A DNA stretch of 37,781 bases, from contig NZ_AEYE02000018.1 in assembly GCF_000298315.2 (NCBI RefSeq), positions 1 through 37,781 on the forward strand, given 5' to 3'. Position numbers and translations under genes: made by a program. This DNA is from Rhizobium grahamii CCGE 502 (GTDB taxonomy: Bacteria; Pseudomonadota; Alphaproteobacteria; Rhizobiales; Rhizobiaceae). This document shows positions 1 through 9,000 of this stretch, piece by piece (the first letter of the stretch is position 1; each line of letters begins with the position of its first letter). The notes under the pieces were generated by a model. That model was not told the DNA's origin. It saw nothing but the letters and a program-made list of their open reading frames with translations, and ran no database searches.

Positions 1-271
1 GTGGCACAAAGGCGGGTTCGATAGGCCCGTCCTCGATGGTTGGCATCAGTTCAGCAGGCAACGCCAGAAGACCCTGACGTGCTTGTCGTCGCCAGTCCGA
101 AAGCTGATGCGCAGCGAGATCATAAAGACGCGCAACGTCAGCGACCCTAACTCCAGGCTGAAGGCTCTCCGCTACAATCCGCGCCTTCAGATCATTGGGC
201 CATCGCCGGTTTCCACGACCGGCCTCGACAACCTCAGAGCGCCCGACAAATCCATCACCGCCATCCGCCAT
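1..271 (-). CDS. tnpA: IS66-family accessory protein TnpA (OrfA), partial
   Basis: This is a 5' fragment of about 90 residues; the gene runs off the left edge. Seen: an N-terminal stretch containing NRRWPNDLKARIVAESL, then VADVARLYDLAAHQLSDWRR, a helix-turn-helix typical of IS66 OrfA/TnpA proteins, then a linker ending near IEPAFVPL. In IS66 elements this protein is encoded first, followed by TnpB and the DDE transposase TnpC; those would lie further left. The ATG at 269-271 is the first plausible start about 90 bp inside the predicted IS end. No frame disruption is visible in the part present, so the element may be intact. Family membership is by pattern recognition only. Confidence 0.75.
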   Translation of the reverse strand, partial: MADGGDGFVGRSEVVEAGRGNRRWPNDLKARIVAESLQPGVRVADVARLYDLAAHQLSDWRRQARQGLLALPAELMPTIEDGPIEPAFVP

Positions 272-360
272 TCCAAATCTCCAGCTCTTGCCGAAAACCT
301 TCTGGCAGAAACCTCTTTGTTCAAGAACACGGGAATCAATGGGATGGAGACGGCGCATAC
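1..360 (-). mobile_element. IS66-family insertion sequence, one end (rest lies left of the window)
   Basis: The element is recognised from the minus-strand tnpA-like gene it carries. Read on the minus strand, the sequence before that gene begins GTATGCGCCGTCTCC at position 360, which I take as the terminal inverted repeat because IS66-family ends begin with GTA. The 8 bp next to it (361-368) would be one copy of the target duplication. The other end is outside the window, so neither the repeat pair nor the duplication can be confirmed. Confidence 0.6.
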
Positions 361-616
361 TGTCCTACTACCTACCGTAGTGGTTCACACTCGCGCTGCT
401 TGGCGGCGCCTGGGTGGCCCGGCTCATGGCGTGCCAAGATGCCCGCCGGTCCAAGCTTAGAGTCTGAGTTAGGGGCCTATTCGAATTCACACTGGCTGCG
501 TCAGGGACGCCCGTCCAATGTGCCAATGTACCGGGCCTCTGTTGCAAGGGCCTCCGCAAAGCGTTACCTAGCGGGAAACATGTTGACCTTCGAACACCAA
601 CACCTGAGCAACAGAA

Positions 617-1264
617 ATGGTACCATTTCCTGTGATCGATACTTCCACAAGTTCAAACCTAACCGGCCACCTTTTTATTTTGGGCTTTGGTGGACACGCT
701 CGTAGCGCAGCTGACGTGGCCGTTTCAGCGGGATGGAGTAACATAACTTTCGTAGACCGAAACGTCATCGATGGGGAGCACTTTTCTGCTTATCACGCTA
801 TTAGGGAACTCCCAGAGGTTCAAAGGCCTGACTGGCAGGTATTTCCGGCCGCGGGTGATAACAGTCGGCGACGTGCCCAGATTGAGGCGACAACAGCTAA
901 ACTAGCAACCCTGGTATCCTCGAGTGCACGATTTGGCCTCGAAGCTATTGTGGGTGAGGCAACCTTCGTCGGCCATGGGGCACATGTCGGGCCCGGCGCC
1001 ATAGTGGGAAGAGGCGTTATATTAAACACTCAATCCATCGTTGAGCACGAGGTGAGGATTGGAGACTACGCCCATGTTTCTGTGAACGCCGTGGTCGCAG
1101 GTCGCGCGAGGATCGGACGCAATGTTTTTGTCGGCGCTGGTGCCGTTGTAATTGACTCGATCTCGGTTTGCGATGATGTGGTGATAGGCGCCGGTGCGGT
1201 GGTATCCTCTAGCATTGACGAAGCGGGGGTCTACGTAGGTGTCCCTGCCCGACGGATGAAGTGA
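617..1264 (+). CDS. PglD/NeuD-like sugar O- or N-acetyltransferase (left-handed beta-helix)
   Basis: A 215-residue protein. Residues about 17-80 form a PglD-type Rossmann-like N-domain (LFILGFGGHARSAADVA), and residues 95-215 are hexapeptide repeats (VGEATFVGHGAHVGPGAIVG, IGRNVFVGAGAVV, VVIGAGAVV) ending in VYVGVPARRMK, the usual end of this family. Known family members transfer an acetyl group from acetyl-CoA to a UDP-amino sugar or sialic acid during surface-glycan synthesis. The next glycosyltransferase gene follows directly, so they are probably co-transcribed. The aminotransferase and initiating sugar transferase that usually accompany PglD are not here; they may lie beyond the IS. Shine-Dalgarno (SD) sequence is weak. 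Base composition is less GC-rich than in the core genes to the right, as is common for horizontally moved polysaccharide genes. The exact substrate is unknown. Confidence 0.8.
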   Translation: MVPFPVIDTSTSSNLTGHLFILGFGGHARSAADVAVSAGWSNITFVDRNVIDGEHFSAYHAIRELPEVQRPDWQVFPAAGDNSRRRAQIEATTAKLATLVSSSARFGLEAIVGEATFVGHGAHVGPGAIVGRGVILNTQSIVEHEVRIGDYAHVSVNAVVAGRARIGRNVFVGAGAVVIDSISVCDDVVIGAGAVVSSSIDEAGVYVGVPARRMK

Positions 1265-1272
1265 TCACAAGG

Positions 1273-2385
1273 ATGAGAATTGGAATCGACGCCCGAAATC
1301 TAGTTCCGAAGCTATCGGGCATCGGGCGGTATGTCATCGAGACAAGCCGGCATCTGGCTGAGCTCGGGCACGAGGTCTTGCTGTATCTCCCTGAACCTCC
1401 ATCCTCTGCAGAACACATCCCGCCTGGCCTCGGTTCGAATATTTCCCAGTTCAGCGGTGCTCTGCCTCGGATTTTATGGGGCAACACGCGGTTGCCAAAG
1501 CTGGCACAACGCGATCAACTAGATATTCTTTGGGGGCCTGCACATCGCCTGCCAATTTTGGGCAACATTGAGACACCTCAAGTCCTCACGATACACGACC
1601 TCGTTTGGTATCATGCCTCGGCTACGATGCGATTTCGCGGTTGGCTCGGTGAACGCGTTTTCATGGGACAGTCCATAAAGAGAGCGGATCGCATCGTCTC
1701 CGTGTCGTCCGCGACAAAGGCGGCAGTTGCTGCCTTGTACCCTTGGGCAGCTGATAAAATCGACGTTGTCTATCCGGGGTGCACGCCCCTCAAAGGTGGA
1801 ATGTCGGCCGAGATACTTGACCTTCAGAAAATTGACCGCCCCTTCGTGCTGTTCGTGGGGACCCTTGAACCGCGGAAAAATTTGATCGGACTATTGGAAG
1901 CCTTTGCCGCGTTGCCAGAGTTCATTCGAGCTGGGCTCCTCCTTGTTATTGCCGGAGGGCAAGGTTGGGGGCTTGGCAACCTCGAGGCGGAAATCAAGAG
2001 ACTGCAATTGAGCTCAAGCGTTCGTTTGACAGGGTTTGTCTCCGATGCCGAACTTGGAGCACTTTACCAGACCGCAAAATTTCTCGCGATGCCTTCTCAC
2101 TACGAGGGATTCGGCCTCCCAATAATCGAGGCAAACGCGGCGGGCATTCCAGCGCTGACGTCCAATACTTCATCGATGCCAGAAGTTGGGGGAGACGCCG
2201 CGTGGCTGGTGGAACCATCGAGTGTCCAATCGATAGCAGATGGGCTCGCACGCCTTGCCACCGATGTACCTCTGTATTCGAAACTCAGCTCTGCAGCTAG
2301 GGCGAACGCAGAAAGGTTCGATTGGCGAACGAGTGCCTTGGCGTTGTCAAAGGTCTTTGAAGAAACTCTCCCTGGCCGACACTAA
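1273..2385 (+). CDS. GT4-family glycosyltransferase (surface polysaccharide)
   Basis: A 370-residue protein with a GT-B fold. The N-domain begins MRIGIDARNLVPKLSGIGRY, typical of mannosyltransferase-like GT4 enzymes. The C-domain carries FVGTLEPRKNL and the nucleotide-sugar site EGFGLPIIEANAAGIP, with the E-x7-E pattern. No signal peptide or membrane segment is seen, so it probably acts on the cytoplasmic face of the membrane. An in-frame GTG at 1261 overlaps the stop of the acetyltransferase gene. I prefer the ATG at 1273 because the family begins there; either start implies tight coupling to the upstream gene. It converges on another GT4 gene. Donor and acceptor sugars cannot be read from the sequence. 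Confidence 0.85.
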   Translation: MRIGIDARNLVPKLSGIGRYVIETSRHLAELGHEVLLYLPEPPSSAEHIPPGLGSNISQFSGALPRILWGNTRLPKLAQRDQLDILWGPAHRLPILGNIETPQVLTIHDLVWYHASATMRFRGWLGERVFMGQSIKRADRIVSVSSATKAAVAALYPWAADKIDVVYPGCTPLKGGMSAEILDLQKIDRPFVLFVGTLEPRKNLIGLLEAFAALPEFIRAGLLLVIAGGQGWGLGNLEAEIKRLQLSSSVRLTGFVSDAELGALYQTAKFLAMPSHYEGFGLPIIEANAAGIPALTSNTSSMPEVGGDAAWLVEPSSVQSIADGLARLATDVPLYSKLSSAARANAERFDWRTSALALSKVFEETLPGRH

Positions 2386-2443
2386 CTAATCGGAGTCTGA
2401 CGCTACAGCACGTGCAATGATCACTATGGGATGACGCGCTATG

Positions 2444-3577
2444 TCAGGAGGCGACATCGGGTCCGTCAGTGCCAGCCAAAGTCCCATAGAGATCTGCGTA
2501 CGACGTTGCCATCCTCTCTGCAGTGAGTAAGGTTTGATATCTCGCCCGAGCGGCAGTGCCCATCGAACGAGCTAAATCGTCGCTGTGCGAAAGGCGTGCC
2601 ATTGCGGCGGCCAATTCAGTCGAATCGTCGGGGCGGACAACGAACCCGGTCTCGCCCTCGACATTCACAAAGGTTGTCCCGGTTCCGATTTCGCAGGAGA
2701 TCATCGGTTTCCCGAACATTGCCGCCTCTACAAGGGAAAGGCCGAACGCCTCAGATCGTAGATGCGATGGAAATACGAAGCCAGTGCTCAATTCGAGGAG
2801 AGCCGACTTGTCGGTATCGGACAGTGCGCCAAGAAAGTGGACATTTCCTAGCCGGTGGTCATTCGCATAAGCCTTTAGCGAAGCCTCCATCGGCCCCTCC
2901 CCAACCAACAGGATATCTAGCTCAGTCTGCTTGGCGGCCTTCAATAAGATATGAACCCCTTTGTAATAACGCAGAACACCAACAAAGAGAAAAAACGGCT
3001 TAGGATATCGCGCACGCCAGCGTGCCTTCACCTCCTCGGATGCATGCGGATAATCCTGCTCGTCTAGCCCAAGGGGGATGACTGTCGTCTTGGCCCTATA
3101 GTTCTGCAATACTTCGCTGGTTGCCACGTAGTTCGATGATGTAGCCACAATCCTGTCAACACTCACTAAGAATCGATGCATGAGTGGCTTATAAAGCTGC
3201 AAGAGAACTCGCTGCTTCACGATATCCGAATGATAGGTTACGATCGTCGGTTTCGTCAGCCCTGAGGTCAGGTGAACAATGTCCATCACCGGCCACGGGA
3301 AGTGATAGTGTATGATGTCGGCTCTTTCGCTGAGCTCTCGAAACCGTGAAAAAACCTCGCGCGAAAAGCCCGTAGAAGCGAACTCAAAATCGAGCTTGGC
3401 CTTGTGCGCGATGTGACCGTCAAACTCGCGGCTTTCCCGCTCCCGAGCCTTGCTCAGCGAAAGTACGTCGGAGTGAATGCCGGATTTTGCAGTCCCCTTG
3501 GCGATCGCGTGAATGGTCCGCTCAACTCCGCCAAATGTATCCGGCCAATAGGTTTTGAAAAAATGTAGAACCCGCAT
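2444..3577 (-). CDS. GT4-family glycosyltransferase
   Basis: A 377-residue protein starting MRVLHFFKTYWPDTFGGVER, the usual N-terminus of this GT-B subgroup. The donor-binding half has FVGVLRYYKGVHILL and SEAFGLSLVEAAMFGKPMI with the E-x7-E pattern. No membrane segment is seen. The ATG at 3577 is preceded by GGAGTGAG, a good SD. The frame stays open upstream to an ATG at 3775, adding 66 residues that match nothing I know of in the family, so I chose the internal start. It converges on the preceding glycosyltransferase gene (58 bp apart), so they are separate transcripts of one polysaccharide locus. The role is inferred from family and neighbours; substrate unknown. Confidence 0.85.
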   Translation of the reverse strand: MRVLHFFKTYWPDTFGGVERTIHAIAKGTAKSGIHSDVLSLSKARERESREFDGHIAHKAKLDFEFASTGFSREVFSRFRELSERADIIHYHFPWPVMDIVHLTSGLTKPTIVTYHSDIVKQRVLLQLYKPLMHRFLVSVDRIVATSSNYVATSEVLQNYRAKTTVIPLGLDEQDYPHASEEVKARWRARYPKPFFLFVGVLRYYKGVHILLKAAKQTELDILLVGEGPMEASLKAYANDHRLGNVHFLGALSDTDKSALLELSTGFVFPSHLRSEAFGLSLVEAAMFGKPMISCEIGTGTTFVNVEGETGFVVRPDDSTELAAAMARLSHSDDLARSMGTAARARYQTLLTAERMATSYADLYGTLAGTDGPDVAS

Positions 3578-4027
3578 CTCACTCCAGTGCCGGATCGTAT
3601 AGGTCGTCGCCGGTCTTGCCGCTTTCATCATTACATCGCACCACGCGTCTTGCGGAGCCGCGACATCAACCATTTTAGGCTGCGTTTCGTCGACCCCGTA
3701 TATAATCACAGGGGTGGAAAAATGAAGCCTCTTTTCTCCTGTTGGGCGAATAACCCGATGTCCATACCACGTCATCCTTTTTTAGAGTCTCAAAGCCGCT
3801 TTGCGAGATGATAGTGCTTTTGAAATTCTTTACGGCAGTATGTGTCTAAAAATCGGGCAAATCCGTTCACGGCGGGACATAGGACAAATACCGGTCGCGT
3901 TGCGATCACTCGGAGACTGCGATCAAATTTCCCTCGGTTCCAATAGCAAGGTTCGCCATACCTCGCACCCGCGAGGCAATGGCAATCCCGATTTTCATTC
4001 GCTACTTCGCATTCGGCTCTGGTTAGA
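3578..4027. other. Intergenic stretch between glycosyltransferase and cyclase genes
   Basis: 450 bp. The first 200 bp hold the in-frame upstream extension of the glycosyltransferase. The rest shows only Cys/Arg-rich open frames without SD sequences, which I do not regard as genes. No tRNA, terminator or clear promoter was recognised. It marks the change from polysaccharide genes to the more GC-rich signalling genes. Confidence 0.4.
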
Positions 4028-6016
4028 TCAGTTGCCCGGGGATCGGGCACAGTCCCTTTGCACAATTGAGTAGTATAGGCGCAGCGAGGGCAACGCCGTG
4101 GAAAGGGCATCAAAAATCGCGTCGAGAGGACGCAGGGTTCTGTTGTATTTTGCAACGAGAAAACGGTTGTGGAGCTTCAAGTGTTCCGTTGTTGCGTTTT
4201 CGACAATCGTGAAAACCGGAGACGGGACTGTCCGCCCCTTTACAACGATCTGGTCCAGTTCGACGACATTATAAAGCTCACTCACCAGCCGAGCTGTCTC
4301 CTCGCCGAGCAGGATAGCGACGCCGTAGTTCTTTGAAGCGCCTTCGAGGCGTGAGGCGAGATTGACGGAATCGCCGAGACATGAGTAGTCAAAACGGCGG
4401 TTCGAGCCCATATTGCCGACAACGCATTCTCCGGTATTGATGCCTACGCCCATCTTCAGCACATGCATGGGTGCTCCAGTTGCCTTCGCCTCCGCCTCGA
4501 GCTCCCTGTTGAGTTTCCCGATAGCGATTTGCATTGCAAGCGCTGCTTGGACCGCGTGCCGCGCATGCTCGGGATCGTCAAGCGGCGCGTTCCAGAAGGC
4601 CATGATGCAGTCGCCCATGTACTTGTCGATCGTGCCACCGTGATCCATGACAATATCTGAGAGGGGAGTAAGCAGTCGATTAATTAGGCCCGTGAGCTTC
4701 TCAGGATCGTCCTTCATCGTTTCGGCGATGGTCGTGAATCCGCGGACGTCCGAAAACAGAACCGAAAGTGTGCGTCTTTCTCCTCCAAGCTTCAGCTGTG
4801 AAGGATCGTCCGATAGCTTTTTCACAAGGTCTGGCGAAATATACTGAGAGAACGCGCGGGTAATCCGCTGCTTGTTCCTACGCTCCTCAGCATAATCGAA
4901 GGCGGCCTGACCGAACGCGACCGACACAAATGCGGCCGTCGGCCCTAAGGGCGACACGAAGAAATGACCGAAGCGTAAACCCGCGAAAGACAGAAGCGCG
5001 AACGCACAAAACGCAACAACGGTCGCTAGCAACGTTAGCCAGCCCGTCGATTTCCAGACGGTCGCTGCGGCCAGGACGGCAGCAAGAAGAACTACCCCTA
5101 TGAAGGGCAAGACACCGGTGTGCGTGATCGACAGCCCCTGCCGCAGATTATCATAGATCGTCGCCTGGATCTCGACACCGGCCGTCAGTCTCCCGGTATG
5201 CATCGTGTAGGGCGTGGCGAATGCATCGGCACCACCCTTGTCGATCTCAGGCGCGTTCTGAAGACTAAGGCCGACCAGGACGACCCGATCCTTGAATGTT
5301 CCTTCTGGCAGGTAAGTCTTCGGGTCGAGGGCCTGATAGTACGATACTGTGGGATAGCTCCGTGCCGGGCCAAAAGACTGTATCATCGCGTTCTTAGGTA
5401 TCGACGTCGGTCCATCGCCGGCAGCCCGCAGAAGAGCAATGGCAAAGCCGTCTTCGTAGACGGGAATGGTTCGAAAGACACCGTCGCCGCCCAGTTCAAT
5501 CGAGGCAATGCCAGTTCGTGCGCCAGCTTCGGTCAGCTGTGGCAAGGGCGTCGCCCGTACGAGTTGATCGGCTTGCGGTGTTTCGATCAAGGTTTCATCG
5601 CCAGCGAGCACGACATCTGAACCAACCGCGGCCGTAATCGCCGCATCATTTTCCGGCGTCGAAGGCTCTGCCATGATGATATCCAGGCCGATTGCCTTTG
5701 CACCCGCAGCGCGGAGTTGTTCGATCAATTTCGCATGAAGGTGACGTGGCCACGGCCATTGCGCGTTGACAGCGGAAAGCGAGGGTTCGTCAATCGCGAC
5801 TATCACAGGGCCATCGTCAGGCACTTTTAAGCCGTCGGCCGTCGAAAGGTAGTCGAACGCCTTCAGATCAAGAAGTGGCCATGCCGGAAGGCGCGAAAGC
5901 AGCGAAATTGCGGCAAGGGTCACGAGGATGAGGATAGCCAGGCGGACCCCGCGGCTGCTGAATGGCCAACCGTGAGATCCTTGAGTCGGACCTAAGGTCG
6001 GGGCCGCTTTGTTCAT
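4028..6016 (-). CDS. CHASE2-domain class III adenylate/guanylate cyclase
   Basis: A 662-residue inner-membrane cyclase. Order: a TM helix at about 23-40, an extracytoplasmic CHASE2 sensor at about 45-290 (VIVAIDEPSL, LDIIMAEPS), three TM helices at about 300-370, and a cytoplasmic class III catalytic domain at about 405-600. Visible catalytic features: metal-binding Asp in LFSDVRGFTT (about 421) and in DKYMGDCIMAFW, where the Lys is the purine-reading position; the Asp of FDYSCLGDSVNLASRLE; and the transition-state Asn and Arg in NLASR. All are present, so it should be active, most likely on ATP. Its ATG (6014-6016) overlaps the TGA of the upstream FecR/TPR/barrel gene as TGATG, implying coupled translation and a shared pathway. 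An upstream in-frame start at 6058 exists but lies inside that gene. Confidence 0.9.
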   Translation of the reverse strand: MNKAAPTLGPTQGSHGWPFSSRGVRLAILILVTLAAISLLSRLPAWPLLDLKAFDYLSTADGLKVPDDGPVIVAIDEPSLSAVNAQWPWPRHLHAKLIEQLRAAGAKAIGLDIIMAEPSTPENDAAITAAVGSDVVLAGDETLIETPQADQLVRATPLPQLTEAGARTGIASIELGGDGVFRTIPVYEDGFAIALLRAAGDGPTSIPKNAMIQSFGPARSYPTVSYYQALDPKTYLPEGTFKDRVVLVGLSLQNAPEIDKGGADAFATPYTMHTGRLTAGVEIQATIYDNLRQGLSITHTGVLPFIGVVLLAAVLAAATVWKSTGWLTLLATVVAFCAFALLSFAGLRFGHFFVSPLGPTAAFVSVAFGQAAFDYAEERRNKQRITRAFSQYISPDLVKKLSDDPSQLKLGGERRTLSVLFSDVRGFTTIAETMKDDPEKLTGLINRLLTPLSDIVMDHGGTIDKYMGDCIMAFWNAPLDDPEHARHAVQAALAMQIAIGKLNRELEAEAKATGAPMHVLKMGVGINTGECVVGNMGSNRRFDYSCLGDSVNLASRLEGASKNYGVAILLGEETARLVSELYNVVELDQIVVKGRTVPSPVFTIVENATTEHLKLHNRFLVAKYNRTLRPLDAIFDALSTALPSLRLYYSIVQRDCARSPGN

Positions 6017-9000
6017 CAGAAACGGACTTTGAAGGTGCCCTTCACGGCAGGACCCCACCCGGGAACACCTGGCGTTATCTCGAAATCTTCGTCCAGGAGA
6101 TTGAATGCCGCCACCTCAAGAGCAAACCTCTTGTCGAAAGGCTCCCATATCAGATTGGCATCGAGCGTCCAGAAGTCATCAAGCTCTGTCCCGATGTCAT
6201 CGCCGTCCCGTTTTCCGATATAGTTGGCAGCAACCGTTGCCTTGACCTTCGCTTCATTCACCCAGGTTATAGCTACCTGCCCCGCATCGCGAGGCACGAA
6301 TGGCAACGCGCCACCGAAGTTTGCGCTTGTCTCATCCTTGTTTTCCGAGTCCATCCGGGCATAGGTAGCCGACAGTCCAAAGCCGTTTCCGAGAGCAACG
6401 TTTGCCGTGATGCTTGCCCGATCGAGACTACCGCGTTCGAGCGGCAGGGTATCAATGGCGGGTAGTGCAGTGAGCGGCAGCCCGATCCTCATGTCGTGCA
6501 GTTCCTGATGCTGATATCCCGTTGAGGTAAAGAAGCTGTCGGTCCACTGCGCATCCCATTGCAGGGCGATGGTATCGACATAACCGTCGATACCAACCGC
6601 GATCTGGTTGGGCTGCAGTCCGAGAATTCCGATCGGGGCAAGCGTCGGAACTCCGGTCTCTACGCTTTCGCGCATGAAGGCGGCGCGCAACCATTGATCC
6701 TCGACCGGAGCCCAGGCAACGCCCAGCCGTGGCTCGAGACGACTGACGTCGACGCCGTCACCTTCCAGCCGTGTGGCATGAAGCGCATACTCCGCCTTCA
6801 GATCCGGCGTGATCTCGTGCAGCAGGTCTACGTAAATACGTGCGAGATTTGTTCTGGTCGATGCGTCATCTGGTCCGATGGTTATGTCGGGGACAAATCC
6901 CGGAACGATTTCAAAAAGCTCGGCGAAGGATTTGCTATGGGTATCTATCCATCCACCTTCCAGACCGTATCTCCAGGTCAGGCCATTGTCTGTGCCGATG
7001 CTGTGGCTGAGCGCCCCGACATAGCTCTTGGACGACACGCTCTGCTCAGTATGCCCAAATGGTAGCAGATCCGGCGTCGTCAGTCCGAAGATCGGTGCCT
7101 GATCGAATTGGAAGTCGTTGGTGCTCTCTGCCTTCACCTCCGAATAGAGAAGCGCGGCATTCACGACATTTTGGTAACCAAAGGTATGGCTCCAGCCTAT
7201 GCCGCTGTTGAGGTTATCGAGATTGTTGTCTTGACTACGATAAAATGGAAGTGCCGGGGGGGCGAACGGTGCCCCGAACAGGGGAATGAAAAGTTCGTCG
7301 TTTAGCCTCGTCGATGGTGAGGGATCCAAGGTCAACGCATTCAGATCAAAATCACTGCGTCCTTGATTGATGAATGCAACGACCCGATCATCCGCCGTGG
7401 GACTTGCCGTGATATATCCATTGGCGCTCAGCAATTTGGTTTCTGTCGAGAAATTGCCGAAGCCCGCATAGCTTCCGTCAATCGGGATTTCTTCCCACTC
7501 GAAATTACCGAAGAAGCTGATCGGCATTGCCTGGTTGGCAAAGCCCTGGATTTCGGCTTCGGCGACGCGTCCGGTATGACCGTCAACGCTGTTGATCCCG
7601 CCGCCAAGCGAGCCTTCAATGAAAGGCGTCCGCAGCAAAGTTGCCGACCTGGACCGACCTGACAACATATGGGGGTCGAGGAGCAGACCCTGAAAGAGAG
7701 AGGAGAAGCTTGTTGCGTTGCCGGTGTTTTCGATCACGTTGTCGCCAAAGGTGATCGCATTCTTGAACGGATTGATGCTCCCCTTGAGTGCCTGGTCCGT
7801 GTAGCCACTTCCTTCGAACGGATCAAACACCGCGTCGCCATAGTAGCGACCCCAGGCATCCAGCCCTTGCAGACGAAAAGCATTGTTGAGCGTCGAGCCG
7901 GCATCCTGGTTGGCGCCAAGAGCGCTGAAATCACCGCCGCGTGCTCGTGCGCGCCTCAGGAATTCCTGGGCGTTTGCTATCGCGCCATCAGCATCGTAGT
8001 CATCGATGGCAACGGCGGTCCGAAATGCCGAAATGACCGGATCGTTCTTGTCCAGTCGGTCTGCATTTTCAAGCGCCTGGTTTGAGGGGTCGCGATCGCC
8101 TCGTTCATAGTGGCCGGCCGCCAGCATCAATTGCGCCTGCGAGTAGCTCGGATTGGCGGTCGACGCCGCAAGCAGATCTTCGATCGCCTTGTCACGCTCA
8201 CCCGACTGCAGATAATAGCGTCCGCGCGCGAGCAGCGCGACGTCGAAAGCCGGATCGACTGCCAATGCCAGGTCGATCTCTCTCTTCGCTTCCTTCATTC
8301 TCGATTGATCAAGATAAAGGATGGCCAGATTGGCGTGGCTTATCGGGTCGTCAGGATCGAGTTCGACCGCTTTCTTGAGGGCTGCTTCCGCCTCGCGGCT
8401 GGCGCCTCGCGCATTCTGCAGCAGACCGAGGTCGTTCCAGGCCATCGCAGAACCTGGTGCGATCTCGATCGCCTTGTTCAGGTCCACGAGTGCGGCGTCA
8501 AGATTGCCTTCTAAATCCGCTCGCATGCGCGCGCGCGCCTGCAGGCCGTCAGGATCGGTAGGGTCGATCGCAAGCGAGCGCTCGATCGCCTCGCGCATCT
8601 GCACCCGGTCATTGATGAGGAGTGCGAGCTGGGCCCGCAGAGCCGGCAGCCGCGCGTCATTTGGGTAGCGCGCTTCGGCTTCCTTCATTGTTCCGATGGC
8701 TGCTGGAATGTCTTCCAGGAAACCGGCCGTATAGGCTTTCATGACAGCAGCATAAGGGCCGGTGATCGACGCAGGTGGCTTTTCCACGTGGTCGGGATTC
8801 CGAAGCGAACGCGAATAGTAGCCCCCGTAGGCAGCAATACTGCGTCGTTGCGGGTCAAGAACCGGCTCGGCCTGTGAGAACAGCCGCGCAGCATCGTCGT
8901 AGCGTCGCTCTGCACCGGCAATCAGCGCCTCGATCAAATCGGCACGCGCACGTTGGCTTGCCGAGAGCCTGAGAGAACGAGCCTTCGCCAGCGATTTTAG

